Origin: Myxococcota bacterium
GTDB taxonomy: Bacteria; Myxococcota_A; UBA9160; UBA6930
Direction of reading: 5' to 3'
Length of the DNA: 64,000 nt
NCBI GenBank assembly: GCA_028285625.1
Contig: JANQOX010000005.1
Span: 1 to 64,000 of the forward strand
The stretch's first letter is position 1; each line of letters begins with the position of its first letter. Of this stretch, positions 35,397 to 44,661 are shown piece by piece. Made by a program: the position numbers and the translations under genes. The notes beneath the pieces are model-generated. The model made no database searches, had not been told where the DNA came from, and saw only the letters and a program-made list of their open reading frames with translations.

Positions 35397-37135
35397 GGGC
35401 CGCAGACGGGCGGGCGAGCGTTCGCGTGGAGGGGATCGATCTCCACTTCGAGACGCGCCATGCGGCGGCGTCGGCCGAGCCCGTGGTGGTGCTGCACGGG
35501 TTCACGGGCAGCCTCGAGAGCATGGACGGGGTGGCGAGGGGCCTGGCGCCTGACCGGCCGGTGGTCTCGATCGATCTGGTCGGACACGGTCGCAGCGCCG
35601 CGCCGCAGGACGTCGCCCCCTATCGCATGTCGGCCTGCATCGCCCAGCTGCACGCCCTGCTCGACCACCTGGACGTCGGCGCGTGTCACTGGGTCGGCTA
35701 TAGCATGGGCGGCCGCGTGGCGTTGTCCTTCGCCGCCGCGCATCCAGAGCGGGTCGCATCGCTTGCGCTGATCGGCGCGAGCCCCGGGCTGCGCGATCCG
35801 GCCGAGCGCGCGGCGCGGGTGCGCGCCGACGAATCGCTGGCGGCCCGGATCGTCGAAGGTGGGCTCGAAGCCTTCGTCGACAGCTGGATGGCGAATCCCC
35901 TGTTCGCGAGCCAGCGGCGTCTGGGCGCGGCTGCGCTCGCCGAGGCACGGCGTCAGCGGCTCTCGAATCGCGCCGAAGCCCTGGCCCTGAGCCTGCGCGG
36001 TATGGGCACCGGCGCGCAACCGCCCCTGCACGACGCGCTGCCCCAGCTGCGTTGTCCCGTTCTCCTGCTGTCCGGAGTGGAGGACGCGAAGTTCACTGCC
36101 ATTGCCCGGGAGATGTGCGAGCAGCTGCCCGCAGGTCGCGCGGTCCAGGTCGCGCGCGCGGGCCATGCGTGCCACCTCGAAAACCCCGATGCCTCGGTCC
36201 GGCTGCTGCGTGGGCACATGAACCACGCCGAGACCCGGCCGAACGTCCTCACGAAGCCCCCATCGAAAGGAAGCCCCATGTCGAACGATCCCCATCACAC
36301 GGTCCAGCTCTCCGGCGCCCAGTGGAAGGCGCTGCACGAATACGAAGACATCCGCTTCGAGACCAGCGGCGACGGCATCGCCAAGATCACGATCTGCCGG
36401 CCCGAGGTGCGCAACGCCTTCCGCCCCGAGACGACCAAGTCCTTGATCGACGCGTTCGCCCGCGTCCGCGAGATGCAGGACATCGGCGTCGTGCTGCTGA
36501 CGGGCCAGGGTGACATGGCCTTCTGCTCGGGGGGAGACCAGTCGGTGCGTGGTGACGACGGGTATGTGGGGACGGACGACGGCGTGCCTCGCCTGAACAT
36601 CCTCGACGTTCAGAAGCAGATTCGTTCGCTGCCCAAGCCCGTCGTGGCCCTGGTCGCCGGTTTTGCCATCGGCGGTGGGCACGTGCTCCACGTGACCTGT
36701 GATCTCACGATCGCGGCGGACAACGCCAGGTTCGGGCAGACCGGGCCCAAGGTCGGCTCCTTCGACGGTGGCTTCGGCGCGAGCTACCTCGCGCGGATCG
36801 TCGGTCAGAAGAAGGCGCGAGAGATCTGGTACCTGTGCCGCCAGTACGACGCTCAGGAAGCCGAGGCGATGGGCCTCGTGAACGCAGTCGTGCCGCTGCC
36901 GGATCTCGAGCGCGAGGGCGTCGCATGGGCGCGCGAGATGCTGCGTCACTCTCCGCTGGCGCTGCGCATGCTCAAGTGCTCGCTCAACGCCGAGCTCGAC
37001 GGTCAGGCCGGCATCCAGGAGCTCGCCGGCAACGCGACGATGCTCTACTACATGAGCGAAGAGGCGCAGGAGGGTCGCAACGCCTACAACGAGCGGCGCG
37101 ACCCCGACTTCGGCCGCTTCCCCTGGCGTCCGTGA
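35393..37135 (+). CDS. menH-menB: MenH-MenB fusion: SHCHC synthase plus 1,4-dihydroxy-2-naphthoyl-CoA synthase
   Basis: One uninterrupted 580-residue frame. Residues 1-270 are an alpha/beta hydrolase of the MenH type: nucleophile S104 ('GYSMGG'), D231 and H261 ('HACHLENP'). Residues 296-580 are a full-length crotonase-fold MenB: '[12 protein letters not shown]', '[10 protein letters not shown]', '[12 protein letters not shown]', '[14 protein letters not shown]', '[15 protein letters not shown]'. A linker of about 25 residues joins them with no stop codon. An AAAGGAAG ribosome-binding site stands 4 bases before the in-frame ATG at 36278, so free MenB may also be made. The two enzymes act at non-adjacent steps, with MenC and MenE between them. 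ATG at 35393 overlaps menD. Confidence 0.93.
   Translation: MRAADGRASVRVEGIDLHFETRHAAASAEPVVVLHGFTGSLESMDGVARGLAPDRPVVSIDLVGHGRSAAPQDVAPYRMSACIAQLHALLDHLDVGACHWVGYSMGGRVALSFAAAHPERVASLALIGASPGLRDPAERAARVRADESLAARIVEGGLEAFVDSWMANPLFASQRRLGAAALAEARRQRLSNRAEALALSLRGMGTGAQPPLHDALPQLRCPVLLLSGVEDAKFTAIAREMCEQLPAGRAVQVARAGHACHLENPDASVRLLRGHMNHAETRPNVLTKPPSKGSPMSNDPHHTVQLSGAQWKALHEYEDIRFETSGDGIAKITICRPEVRNAFRPETTKSLIDAFARVREMQDIGVVLLTGQGDMAFCSGGDQSVRGDDGYVGTDDGVPRLNILDVQKQIRSLPKPVVALVAGFAIGGGHVLHVTCDLTIAADNARFGQTGPKVGSFDGGFGASYLARIVGQKKAREIWYLCRQYDAQEAEAMGLVNAVVPLPDLEREGVAWAREMLRHSPLALRMLKCSLNAELDGQAGIQELAGNATMLYYMSEEAQEGRNAYNERRDPDFGRFPWRP
36266..36280 (+). promoter_or_regulatory. internal ribosome-binding site and ATG for free MenB
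   Basis: AAAGGAAG at 36266-36273, 4 bases before an in-frame ATG (codon 296 of the fusion). It matches exactly the expected start of a stand-alone MenB and is probably either a relic of, or still in use as, the separate menB start. Confidence 0.6.
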
Positions 37136-38034
37136 CCGACCTGGCCGTAGGCGCTTCGACGCGCGCGGGTTGGTGGGTGGCGCTGCGCCCAAGGACGCTC
37201 CCGGTGGCGGTTGCGCCCGTGCTCGTGGGCACCGCGGTCGCACTTGCGGAGGGCCGCGCGAGAGCCCTGCCGGCGTTGGCGGCGCTCGTGGGCGCGTTGC
37301 TGCTACAGATCACCTCGAACATCGCGAACGACCTGTTCGATTTCGAACGCGGCGCCGACAACGACGATCGCATCGGTCCCCCGCGCGCTGCGCAGCAGGG
37401 GCTGCTGACCCCCGAGCAGCTGCGGGCGGGGATCGCTGCAGCGGTCGCGATGTCCGTGGTCGTAGGGAGCTACCTCGTGTTCCGGGGCGGTTGGCCCATC
37501 GCGGTCGTGGGGCTGCTCTCGATCGCGGCGGCGATCGCCTACACCGGGGGGCCCTGGCCCTTCGGGTACAAAGGCCTGGGCGACCCGGCCGTATTCTTCT
37601 TCTTCGGGATCGCGGCCGTGTGCGGCACCCACTACGTACAGGCGCTCGAGCCCTCCTGGCTGGCCTTCGTGGTCTCGCTGCCCGTCGGCTCGCTGGCGAC
37701 GGCCATCCTCGTCGTCAACAACACGCGAGACCTCGAGACGGATGCGGCTGCGGGCAAGAGGACGCTCGCCGTTCGGTTCGGACGCCGCGCCTCGGTCGCT
37801 GAGTACGGCCTGCTCTTGTTCCTGCCGTACCTCGCGCCGCCGCTGCTGTGGTGGGCGACCGAAGTCTCGGCGGCCGTCCTGTTGCCGGTCGCGACGATCG
37901 TCTTCGCGGCGAAGCTCTTCCGGACCGTCGCGGCCAAGCGGGACGGCCCATCTCTGAACCTCGCGCTCGCCGGGACCGCGCGTCTCGCACTGCTCTATGC
38001 AGCCCTGCTCGCTCTGGGCCTGGCGTGGCCCTGA
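37132..38034 (+). CDS. menA: 1,4-dihydroxy-2-naphthoate polyprenyltransferase
   Basis: A 300-residue UbiA-superfamily membrane enzyme attaching the prenyl tail to DHNA. About eight to nine hydrophobic helices. The two Asp-rich Mg/diphosphate motifs are '[14 protein letters not shown]' and '[22 protein letters not shown]', typical of MenA. '[17 protein letters not shown]' at the N terminus is also conserved. GTG start at 37132 overlaps the preceding stop as GTGA. The end overlaps menC by 10 bases. Acts in the inner membrane. Confidence 0.94.
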   Translation: MTDLAVGASTRAGWWVALRPRTLPVAVAPVLVGTAVALAEGRARALPALAALVGALLLQITSNIANDLFDFERGADNDDRIGPPRAAQQGLLTPEQLRAGIAAAVAMSVVVGSYLVFRGGWPIAVVGLLSIAAAIAYTGGPWPFGYKGLGDPAVFFFFGIAAVCGTHYVQALEPSWLAFVVSLPVGSLATAILVVNNTRDLETDAAAGKRTLAVRFGRRASVAEYGLLLFLPYLAPPLLWWATEVSAAVLLPVATIVFAAKLFRTVAAKRDGPSLNLALAGTARLALLYAALLALGLAWP

Positions 38035-39125
38035 TCGTCGACGCGCGCGTGCGTGCCCTGGCGCTTCCGCTCAGGAGTCGACTCGCCACGGCCAAGGGTT
38101 GGATCGCGGTCCGCCGCGGCTCACTCGTGCGTCTTCGGACCGACGCGGGGCTCGAGGGTTGGGGTGAGGCGACTCCGGTTCCTGGATTCCCAGGCCCGAG
38201 TGTCGAGGAGACGCGCATCGCGCTCGAGCGTGACGCCCGACGGCTGCTTGGGACGATGCCCGAGCGCAGCTGGCCTCCGGCGTCGGGCGCCGGGGGGCCG
38301 GCCGCGCTCTTCGCGCTCGAGACTGCGGTCGCCGACCTCTGCGCGCGGCGCGAGGGGCGCTCGCTCGCGTGCTTTCTGGCCGGGGGACCCGCGTCGGAGC
38401 ACGTGCCGGTCAACGCCCTGGTCGACGGACCCACCGCAGCGGCGCGGGCCGTCTCGGAGGGCTTTCGAACCGTGAAGCTCAAGGTGGGTGTCGGCTCGAT
38501 CGCCGACGATCTGGACCGCGTCCGTAGCGTGCGGAGCGCCATTCCACCCGAGGTCAGCTTGCGTCTCGATGCCAACCAGGCGTGGTCGTTCGATGACGCC
38601 CGCCATGTGCTTGCCGCGCTCGAGAACCTGCGCGTCGAGCATCTCGAGGAACCGCTTCGCGAACCGACTCCCAAAGCGCTCGCCGCGCTGCGGGCGAACG
38701 CGTCGGTGCCGCTCGCTGCGGACGAATGCGCCGCGCGCGGCGGCGACTTCGAAGCGCTACTCGCAGCAGCCGCCGTCGATCGCGTGATTCTGAAGCCGGG
38801 CGCCATCGGGGGGCTCCGTGCGGCGCGGTTGCGCGCAGCGCGTTGCGCGGACGCCGGTGTCGACGTCGTGGTGACGACCGGTCTCGAGGGCGCCATCGCC
38901 GGGCTGGCTGCGTTGCACCTGGCGGCCTCCCTGCAGGGCCCGCTCCCGGCCTGCGGCCTCGCGACCGCGGGACTGCTCGCGCGCGACCTCTGCCCCATGC
39001 CGGAGATTCACGAGGGGATGATTCGCGTCCCGTCGACCGGTGGCCTCGGCGCCGCACCCGATCCCGCTGCATTGAGCGCGTCGGCGGCGCGGGCGGCGCG
39101 CGAACCGAGCGAGTCCGCCGCATGA
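38025..39125 (+). CDS. menC: o-succinylbenzoate synthase
   Basis: A 366-residue enolase-superfamily enzyme that dehydrates SHCHC to OSB. Catalytic set by position: K151-x-K153 ('TVKLKVG'), metal ligands D182 ('LDANQAW'), E208/E209 ('LEEPL') and D233 ('AADECA'), and K257 ('ILKPGAIGG'). Start is GTG at 38025, inside the end of menA, with a weak ribosome-binding site, so coupling is likely. Order menA-menC-menE with overlaps supports the assignment over other muconate-lactonising-type enzymes. Confidence 0.92.
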   Translation: MALIVDARVRALALPLRSRLATAKGWIAVRRGSLVRLRTDAGLEGWGEATPVPGFPGPSVEETRIALERDARRLLGTMPERSWPPASGAGGPAALFALETAVADLCARREGRSLACFLAGGPASEHVPVNALVDGPTAAARAVSEGFRTVKLKVGVGSIADDLDRVRSVRSAIPPEVSLRLDANQAWSFDDARHVLAALENLRVEHLEEPLREPTPKALAALRANASVPLAADECAARGGDFEALLAAAAVDRVILKPGAIGGLRAARLRAARCADAGVDVVVTTGLEGAIAGLAALHLAASLQGPLPACGLATAGLLARDLCPMPEIHEGMIRVPSTGGLGAAPDPAALSASAARAAREPSESAA

Positions 39126-40507
39126 GCGATGCCCTCGTGATCGACGGGAGTGCGCTCTCGTGGCCCGGACTTCGCGCACGTGCGCGAGAGGTCGCCGTTG
39201 CGCTGGCTGCACGGGGTGTCGAGCCGGGCGAACTGCTCGCCGTTCATCTGCCTTCCGCTGCATTCGCTGCGCTGTTTCATGCGGCACCGCAGCTCGGCGC
39301 GGGTCTGCTGGTCTTGAACCCGCGGTTGGCACCCGGCGAGTTGGCGTTTCAGCTGGAGGATGCCGGGGTGCGCTGGCTGCTCGACGCCGAAGCGAGCCCG
39401 GCGCCCCTCCCGCCGCACCCGGCGTGGGGACGGCTCCGTCTCGACCGCGAGGGCGCGTGGAAGAGGATCGATCTTCCTGGCAAACCGGCCACCCGCGGGC
39501 CCGGTGCCGGCGCGAGCGTGCTCTACACCTCCGGCACGACGGGGCGACCCAAGGGCGCCGTGCTCTCGCGAGCGGCCTTCGAGTCGGGTGCGCGAGCGGC
39601 AGCAACCCTGCTCGGGGCGTCTTCGCGCGATCGCTGGCTGGCCTGCATGCCGCTCTTCCACGTGGGCGGGATCGCGATCCTCGTACGGTGTGCGGCGGCC
39701 GAGGCGGCGACGATCGTGCACCCGCGGTTCGATCCCGAGCGCGTGAGCCACGCGCTCGATCGCGAAGGCGTGAGTCACGTGTCCCTGGTGGCCAACATGC
39801 TCGAGCGTGTGCTGGCAGTGCGCGGCGAGGCGCGAGCACCGTCTTCGCTTCGCCTCGTCCTGGTGGGAGGCGGCCCAGTTCCCGACGACCTGATCCACAG
39901 GGCGTGCGCCCTCGGCTACCCGGTGGCTCCGACCTATGGGCTGACCGAAGCCGCCTCGCAGGTCGCGACACGCCCGCCGGGCAGGGCGCTCGGCGAGGGC
40001 CTGCACCCGCTTCCCGGGCTCGAGGTCGAGGTGGTCGACGAGCTGGGTCGTACGGCGCAGCCGGCGTCTGAAGGCGAGATACGGGTGCGCGGGGGGAGCC
40101 TGATGGACGGCTACTGGCGCCGGCCCGAGGCCACCGAGCGGGCGCTGCGAGACGGCTGGCTGTACACCGGGGACATCGGGAGGATCGGAGCCGACGGTAC
40201 GCTCCACGTGCTCGACCGCAGGAGCGACTTGATCGTCTCCGGAGGCGAGAACGTCTATCCCGCCGAGGTGGAGGCCGTGTTGGTGTCGCATCCACGGGTC
40301 GGCGAGGCGGGTGTTGCGGGACGACCCGACGAGCGGTTCGGCATGCGCCCACACGCCTGGTTCGTGGGGCGCGCGACGCCCGACGAGCTGAGGCACTTCT
40401 GCGAGGCGCGCCTCGCCCGCTACAAGGTGCCGGTCGGCTTCGAGCGGGTCGAGGCGCTGCCGCGCGGCCCTGCCGGCAAGCTGCTCCGATCGCGGTTGGG
40501 GGCTTGA
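39122..40507 (+). CDS. menE: o-succinylbenzoate-CoA ligase
   Basis: A 461-residue acyl-adenylate-forming ligase that activates OSB with ATP and CoA. The phosphate loop is 'YTSGTTGRPKGA', followed by 'PLFHVGGIAIL', 'PTYGLTEAASQVA', 'GWLYTGDIGRIGADG', 'RRSDLIVSGGENVYPAEVE' and the C-terminal catalytic Lys in 'GPAGKLLRSRL'. Length and 'MPLFHVGG' fit MenE. ATG at 39122 overlaps the menC stop (ATGA). Last gene of the operon; convergent with the sulfotransferase 33 bases on. Confidence 0.93.
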   Translation: MSDALVIDGSALSWPGLRARAREVAVALAARGVEPGELLAVHLPSAAFAALFHAAPQLGAGLLVLNPRLAPGELAFQLEDAGVRWLLDAEASPAPLPPHPAWGRLRLDREGAWKRIDLPGKPATRGPGAGASVLYTSGTTGRPKGAVLSRAAFESGARAAATLLGASSRDRWLACMPLFHVGGIAILVRCAAAEAATIVHPRFDPERVSHALDREGVSHVSLVANMLERVLAVRGEARAPSSLRLVLVGGGPVPDDLIHRACALGYPVAPTYGLTEAASQVATRPPGRALGEGLHPLPGLEVEVVDELGRTAQPASEGEIRVRGGSLMDGYWRRPEATERALRDGWLYTGDIGRIGADGTLHVLDRRSDLIVSGGENVYPAEVEAVLVSHPRVGEAGVAGRPDERFGMRPHAWFVGRATPDELRHFCEARLARYKVPVGFERVEALPRGPAGKLLRSRLGA

Positions 40508-40540
40508 TCGACTGCGGACCCACCGGTTGGGCGTGCTCGG

Positions 40541-41794
40541 TCAGGGCTCGGGATCGAGCCCGAAGGCGTCGCTGTAGAAGCGGAACCTCTCGCGCAGCGC
40601 GTGGGGGTCGAGTCCCAGACTGGCGAAGTCGTAGTCGACCCGGCCGTGGCGCCCTTGACTGTGGGCGGCGAGATGCGCGCGGACCGCGCCGCGAGAGCGC
40701 GCGTCCAGTTCGAGACCGGCGAAATCGAGGACGCGTGCGACCGTACCCTCCGGATCGGCCAGGAACGCGTCGAAGCGGACGTCGAGTATCTGGTCGGACG
40801 GCACCTCGCGGGCTTGCTCGAGGGAGGCGCGCAGCATCTGCTCGATGCGGTCCACCCAAAGCGCCGCCTCGGCGCGAGGGTCGATCCCTCGGTACGGGAC
40901 GCGGCGGGAGTAGGTGATCATCGTGGCCAGCGAGAGGGCCGCGCGCACCGGATCGCGATGCGTCCGCACGATGCGGACGTCGGGGAACGCCGCCTTCAGG
41001 GGGCGGATCTGCTCCAGATGCTGCGGCGACTTGAGCACCCAGCGCCTGGGCCCTTCGCCCGCCTGGAGGGCCTGGAGAACGCGCCGCAGGTAGAGATAGG
41101 CGCAGGTCTGATCCTTCGATGCATACCAGGGTCGGTAGGTCGGAAGGCGGAAGCTGCCCTCGAAGAAGAAGGATCGGAAGTCGAGCGCCGTCAGCTGGAG
41201 CTCTTCGTGGGGAAGGTCGGCCTCCATCTCGTGCATCCGACGCATCAGTGGGAGGAGAGAGTCGAGCAGCCTCAGGCGCGCGGCGGCTCGCGCCCTTCGC
41301 AGGTCGGGCAGTCGCGCGCCCGGCGGCCGAAGGGGCTCCACGCTCTCCCACAACGGAAGCGAGCGGAGCGTTTCGACACGAGAAAGGAGGTTGTGCAGGT
41401 GGGTGGTGCCGGTACGAGGGAGTCCAACGATCACGATCGGTGCGGGAACATCGAGGTGCGCGAGAGAAGGATCCCTCCGAAGCCGGTCCTCGACCACGAG
41501 ACGCGCGCGCAGGAGCTGACCCAGGAGCGTCCGCGCCGTCGCGCGGCCCAGGGGCGTCAGCAGCTCGTCGCCTTCGAGGTCGCCGAGAATCATCCGCAGC
41601 GGCTCGCGAAAGCCCTCGTCCCCGAAGTCGGCAAGGCCGGTACGGCGCTGAGCAGCCGCGAGCAGGTGCGCCTCGTCGAGGGGAAGCAACCGGGTCGCCA
41701 CATGCGCCGGCATCGTGTTCAGCAGCCGCGCCGGGGCCGGCAGCTGGGGAGCGTCCCAGTCCTCGATGCGCGTCGCCCCGGTGGGCGTTCTCAC
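40541..41794 (-). CDS. sulfotransferase family protein
   Basis: A 417-residue PAPS-dependent sulfotransferase-like protein. The 5'-phosphosulfate loop is 'VGLPRTGTTHLHNLLS' (123-138) and the 3'-phosphate motif 'RTHRDPVRAALS' (277-288). Between them 'RWVLKSPQHLEQI' is typical of the bacterial sulfotransferase-3 group. Cytosolic; the acceptor is unknown. GTG at 41794 overlaps the stop of the membrane-propeller gene upstream (GTGA), so they are coupled. Family membership is firm, activity is inferred. Confidence 0.87.
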   Translation of the reverse strand: MRTPTGATRIEDWDAPQLPAPARLLNTMPAHVATRLLPLDEAHLLAAAQRRTGLADFGDEGFREPLRMILGDLEGDELLTPLGRATARTLLGQLLRARLVVEDRLRRDPSLAHLDVPAPIVIVGLPRTGTTHLHNLLSRVETLRSLPLWESVEPLRPPGARLPDLRRARAAARLRLLDSLLPLMRRMHEMEADLPHEELQLTALDFRSFFFEGSFRLPTYRPWYASKDQTCAYLYLRRVLQALQAGEGPRRWVLKSPQHLEQIRPLKAAFPDVRIVRTHRDPVRAALSLATMITYSRRVPYRGIDPRAEAALWVDRIEQMLRASLEQAREVPSDQILDVRFDAFLADPEGTVARVLDFAGLELDARSRGAVRAHLAAHSQGRHGRVDYDFASLGLDPHALRERFRFYSDAFGLDPEP

Positions 41795-43935
41795 GGCCGT
41801 GAGTCCGCGGGGCCTGCGCGCGTGGGGCCGTCCTGGAGGCGGACGAGGCCGAAGATCGCCGTGGTATAGAGGGCGCCGTTGTCGGGGTGCAGGAAGAGCG
41901 CACCCTGCCAGTTGTTGTACCCGTGGCCGATGCCGCTGTGCTTGCGGAAGACGGTCTCGCCCGTTTCGAAGTCGATGGCGGTGAAGTACCAGCCGGTCGC
42001 GTCCGCTACGTCGTCGGCACCGTAGCTGTAGATGAGTCCGCTTCCGAGCGAGAGCTTCATCACGCCAATGCTCTTCTCCCCACTCGTCCAGACCACCGCG
42101 CAGGAGAACGACCCATCGTCGAGGCGCCGCGCATCCACGCGGGTGATCCCAGGGACTGCTTGCGGCCGCGGAAACGAGTGGTGCCCCCAGTTGTTCTCGA
42201 CGAGCGCCGAGTAGTGCCCCGTCGGCTTCCCGTCGGCGTCGGCGTGCTCGAAGGCGACCAGGCTCAGGTCGGTTCCGCTCTGACCGTCGCGGAAGACAGG
42301 AACGTCGCATACGGTCTCGCCGTCAGACCTTCGAGCGAAGCGCACGTGGATCCGCGGCTCGGCGTTGTCGGACACGACGACCAGCCCGTCTCGGCCGCCG
42401 ACCAGCGTCACCGAAGAGCCCGAGCCGCGCGTGATGTGGCCGGGCTTCATGGCTGGGCCGCGATCGTACGTCGAGCGCCAGGCGGTGCGCGGGTCGCCGC
42501 TCGCGTCGTCTTCGAACAGGTAGAGCGCGTGATCCGAGATCACGAACACGCCCTCCTCACCGACCGCAAAGGCGTTCTCGATGATCTCGCCTTCGAGCCG
42601 ACGGGTGCGGACCGCGCCCGACGCGACCCCCACCGTGCCCAGTACGCCCGACGTCGTGGCGAACCAGTAGCGCTCGCCGTCCCAAGCCGGCAGAACCCAG
42701 GCGACGCTGTCCTGCCCCGGCCAGCGCTGGGGCGCAACATGCCCCGAGAGGTCGTAGCTGCGCACGGGCTCGAAGCCCGCGTTCGAGTCGGGGGCCGGGG
42801 TCTGGATGACCTCGATCGCGTTGCGCGTGGTGGGCACGACCGCCCGGCCTCGGTGGTCGAGAAAGAAGTACATGCCCGCGCCGATGTACTTCCAGGGCGG
42901 CACGCCCTGGAGCGGGAAGTACCAGGGCCGGCCCGGCAGATCGTACGACGCGCTCTCCTCCAGCGAGTCCGGGTCCATGAGTTCGAGCTGGAAGCCGCGT
43001 CCATTGCTGTAGACCGCCACGACTCGCCCCCAGTCGTCGAAGGCGAGCGTTCCGTAGCCGCCGAACCCCTGGGTTCGCGTCGAGATCCGGGGGTCGAGGC
43101 CGGCGGGGCCTCGGGCCGGGTAGGCGTCGCTCTGATGGGCGTCGTTGTGCATGTTGTTGCCGCCCGCAGCCAGGAACGGGTGGCGGGAGAGGGGAACGTG
43201 CCGAATGGGCTCGTGGGAGGGCGGCCGGTTCAGTGTGAAGTCGCCGTACTGAGGAGCGGGGTGGTTGCCATCGAAGGTGCGCGCCCACCAGACCGCCAGC
43301 CCCTCGTGCGGCAACAGCAGGCACTGGGGGATCGGTGCTCGAGATGCGGCGGGCGCAGGCGTGCCGTCACCGCAGGCCCGTGTCGAAACCCAGAGCGCCG
43401 CCCCGATGGCGAACGCCGCCAGCGCGAGCCCGCCGCCGACCCAGCGCAGGGCGCGGCGCGCGGTCGGCCGGCCGCGCGCGTCGGGGCTCTCGACGCCGGC
43501 GCGTGTTCGCCGCGCCCAGACGAAGAAGGATGGCGGGGCCATCAGAAGGGTAGGGAGCGTGGATGCCGCGGGTTCGGGGGTGCCGCGCAGGCTGTGCACG
43601 CCGAAGGTCAGGCCCACGGCGATGGCCGAGGGCACCAGCACCGCGAGGCCCATCGCAAGCGCGCGGGGCGAGACGCGTGCGGCCAGCGTCTCGCACAGCC
43701 GGACGATGAAGCCCGCGACGAGAAAGGTGTAGGCCGCCTGCTTGAGCGCCGCGGGCAGCGCCGCGAGGGCCCCGTGGCCGCTGTTGATCCACCAGACGAT
43801 CGCGCCCATCACCAGCGCGGCGAGCCAGGCCGTGCGGTAGTCGATGTACCGCCCACCGGCATCGATCAGCCTGCGAAGGCTCGCGGCGAGTCCGCGGTGC
43901 TCACGACGCGGTTCGGTGGGGATCGGGCCGCTCAT
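41791..43935 (-). CDS. membrane-anchored periplasmic beta-propeller protein
   Basis: A 714-residue protein. The N-terminal 200 residues contain about five hydrophobic helices (e.g. 'WLAALVMGAIVWWINSGHG', 'AMGLAVLVPSAIAVGLTFGV', 'VGGGLALAAFAIGAALWV'). From about 210 on, a large soluble domain of repeated strands ('GGYGTLAFDDWGRVVAVYSN', 'VTLVGGRDGLVVVSDN', 'GYNNWQGALFLHPDNGALYTTAIFG') looks like a PQQ- or ASST-type propeller facing the periplasm. His-rich 'NNMHNDAHQSDAYP' could bind metal. I do not recognise a family. It is translationally coupled to the sulfotransferase downstream, suggesting a shared sulfate-related task. Confidence 0.7.
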   Translation of the reverse strand: MSGPIPTEPRREHRGLAASLRRLIDAGGRYIDYRTAWLAALVMGAIVWWINSGHGALAALPAALKQAAYTFLVAGFIVRLCETLAARVSPRALAMGLAVLVPSAIAVGLTFGVHSLRGTPEPAASTLPTLLMAPPSFFVWARRTRAGVESPDARGRPTARRALRWVGGGLALAAFAIGAALWVSTRACGDGTPAPAASRAPIPQCLLLPHEGLAVWWARTFDGNHPAPQYGDFTLNRPPSHEPIRHVPLSRHPFLAAGGNNMHNDAHQSDAYPARGPAGLDPRISTRTQGFGGYGTLAFDDWGRVVAVYSNGRGFQLELMDPDSLEESASYDLPGRPWYFPLQGVPPWKYIGAGMYFFLDHRGRAVVPTTRNAIEVIQTPAPDSNAGFEPVRSYDLSGHVAPQRWPGQDSVAWVLPAWDGERYWFATTSGVLGTVGVASGAVRTRRLEGEIIENAFAVGEEGVFVISDHALYLFEDDASGDPRTAWRSTYDRGPAMKPGHITRGSGSSVTLVGGRDGLVVVSDNAEPRIHVRFARRSDGETVCDVPVFRDGQSGTDLSLVAFEHADADGKPTGHYSALVENNWGHHSFPRPQAVPGITRVDARRLDDGSFSCAVVWTSGEKSIGVMKLSLGSGLIYSYGADDVADATGWYFTAIDFETGETVFRKHSGIGHGYNNWQGALFLHPDNGALYTTAIFGLVRLQDGPTRAGPADSRP

Positions 43936-44003
43936 GCTCCGGAGCGCGAGCGTAGCCCGGTGGGCGCAAGCGATCGAAGCTGGGGGCTCGAACGGCCCCG
44001 GGT

Positions 44004-44489
44004 CTACCCCCGGCCGCCGAGATCCTCGAGGTTGGCGTTCCAGATCACGTCGTTCTCGGCTTCTTCGTGGCCGACGAAGATGGCGTGAAACTCCACGAAT
44101 CGCGCGTGCAGGGGCCGCCAGCCCAGCTGCGCGGCACCGCGCACCAACGCCTCCGAGTGCGTTCGGAGCATGTCGTGCTCGCTGCGCAGGCGGCCGGCGA
44201 GCCGCGCGAAGCGCGGCTCGGTGGCGACCGCCCGCTCGAGAACTCCCTGACGCTCTTCCCGGTCCAGGTGATCGAGCAACTGGACGTGGAATCGTCCGAG
44301 CAGGTCGAGCACCTCGTGTCCGTCCGCGGCCCCGGCGGCTTCCTCTGCCAGCGTGGCCAGCAGCCCTTCGAGCCGCTCGGCGCTCGCCCGTAGCGACTCA
44401 TGATCCGTCTGGATCTGTTGCCAATCCCCCTGCACCGGCTGAGTGGCCTCTTGGGACGAAGCCGCGGTCGACTCTTGCACGCGCACCAT
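44004..44489 (-). CDS. hemerythrin-like (HHE) domain protein
   Basis: A 161-residue four-helix protein with the His/Glu spacing of HHE domains: H30 ('TDHESLRA'), H74 and E78 ('LDHLDREE'), H105 ('RSEHDML'), H135 and H141-E142-E143 with 'AENDVIW'. These bind a di-iron site used for oxygen or nitric-oxide sensing or storage. The first 20 residues are Ser/Gln-rich and disordered. ATG at 44489 has AAGGAGG 7 bases upstream. Cytosolic. It lies between the membrane propeller and the molybdopterin enzyme, all on the minus strand but with gaps that suggest separate messages. Confidence 0.82.
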   Translation of the reverse strand: MVRVQESTAASSQEATQPVQGDWQQIQTDHESLRASAERLEGLLATLAEEAAGAADGHEVLDLLGRFHVQLLDHLDREERQGVLERAVATEPRFARLAGRLRSEHDMLRTHSEALVRGAAQLGWRPLHARFVEFHAIFVGHEEAENDVIWNANLEDLGGRG

Positions 44490-44661
44490 GAAGCAGCCTC
44501 CTTGCATCCGACGCCGCCGATCCGTACGGCACCCTCTTCGGTGCAAGACCAATGCCCGTCCGCAAGGGCGCGCAACGGTCCCCGCGACCGAGGCGCCGAA
44601 TGTTGATGCGACTCTGGGCACGCCCTGCCGGGGATGTGGGCAACCTGCCGTCTGCTGCGCA

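Noticed and set aside
38757..41903. A minus-strand open frame of 1048 codons across menC, menE and the sulfotransferase.
   Set aside because: Antisense to well-supported men genes and composed of Arg/Pro/Ser/Ala runs without any motif.
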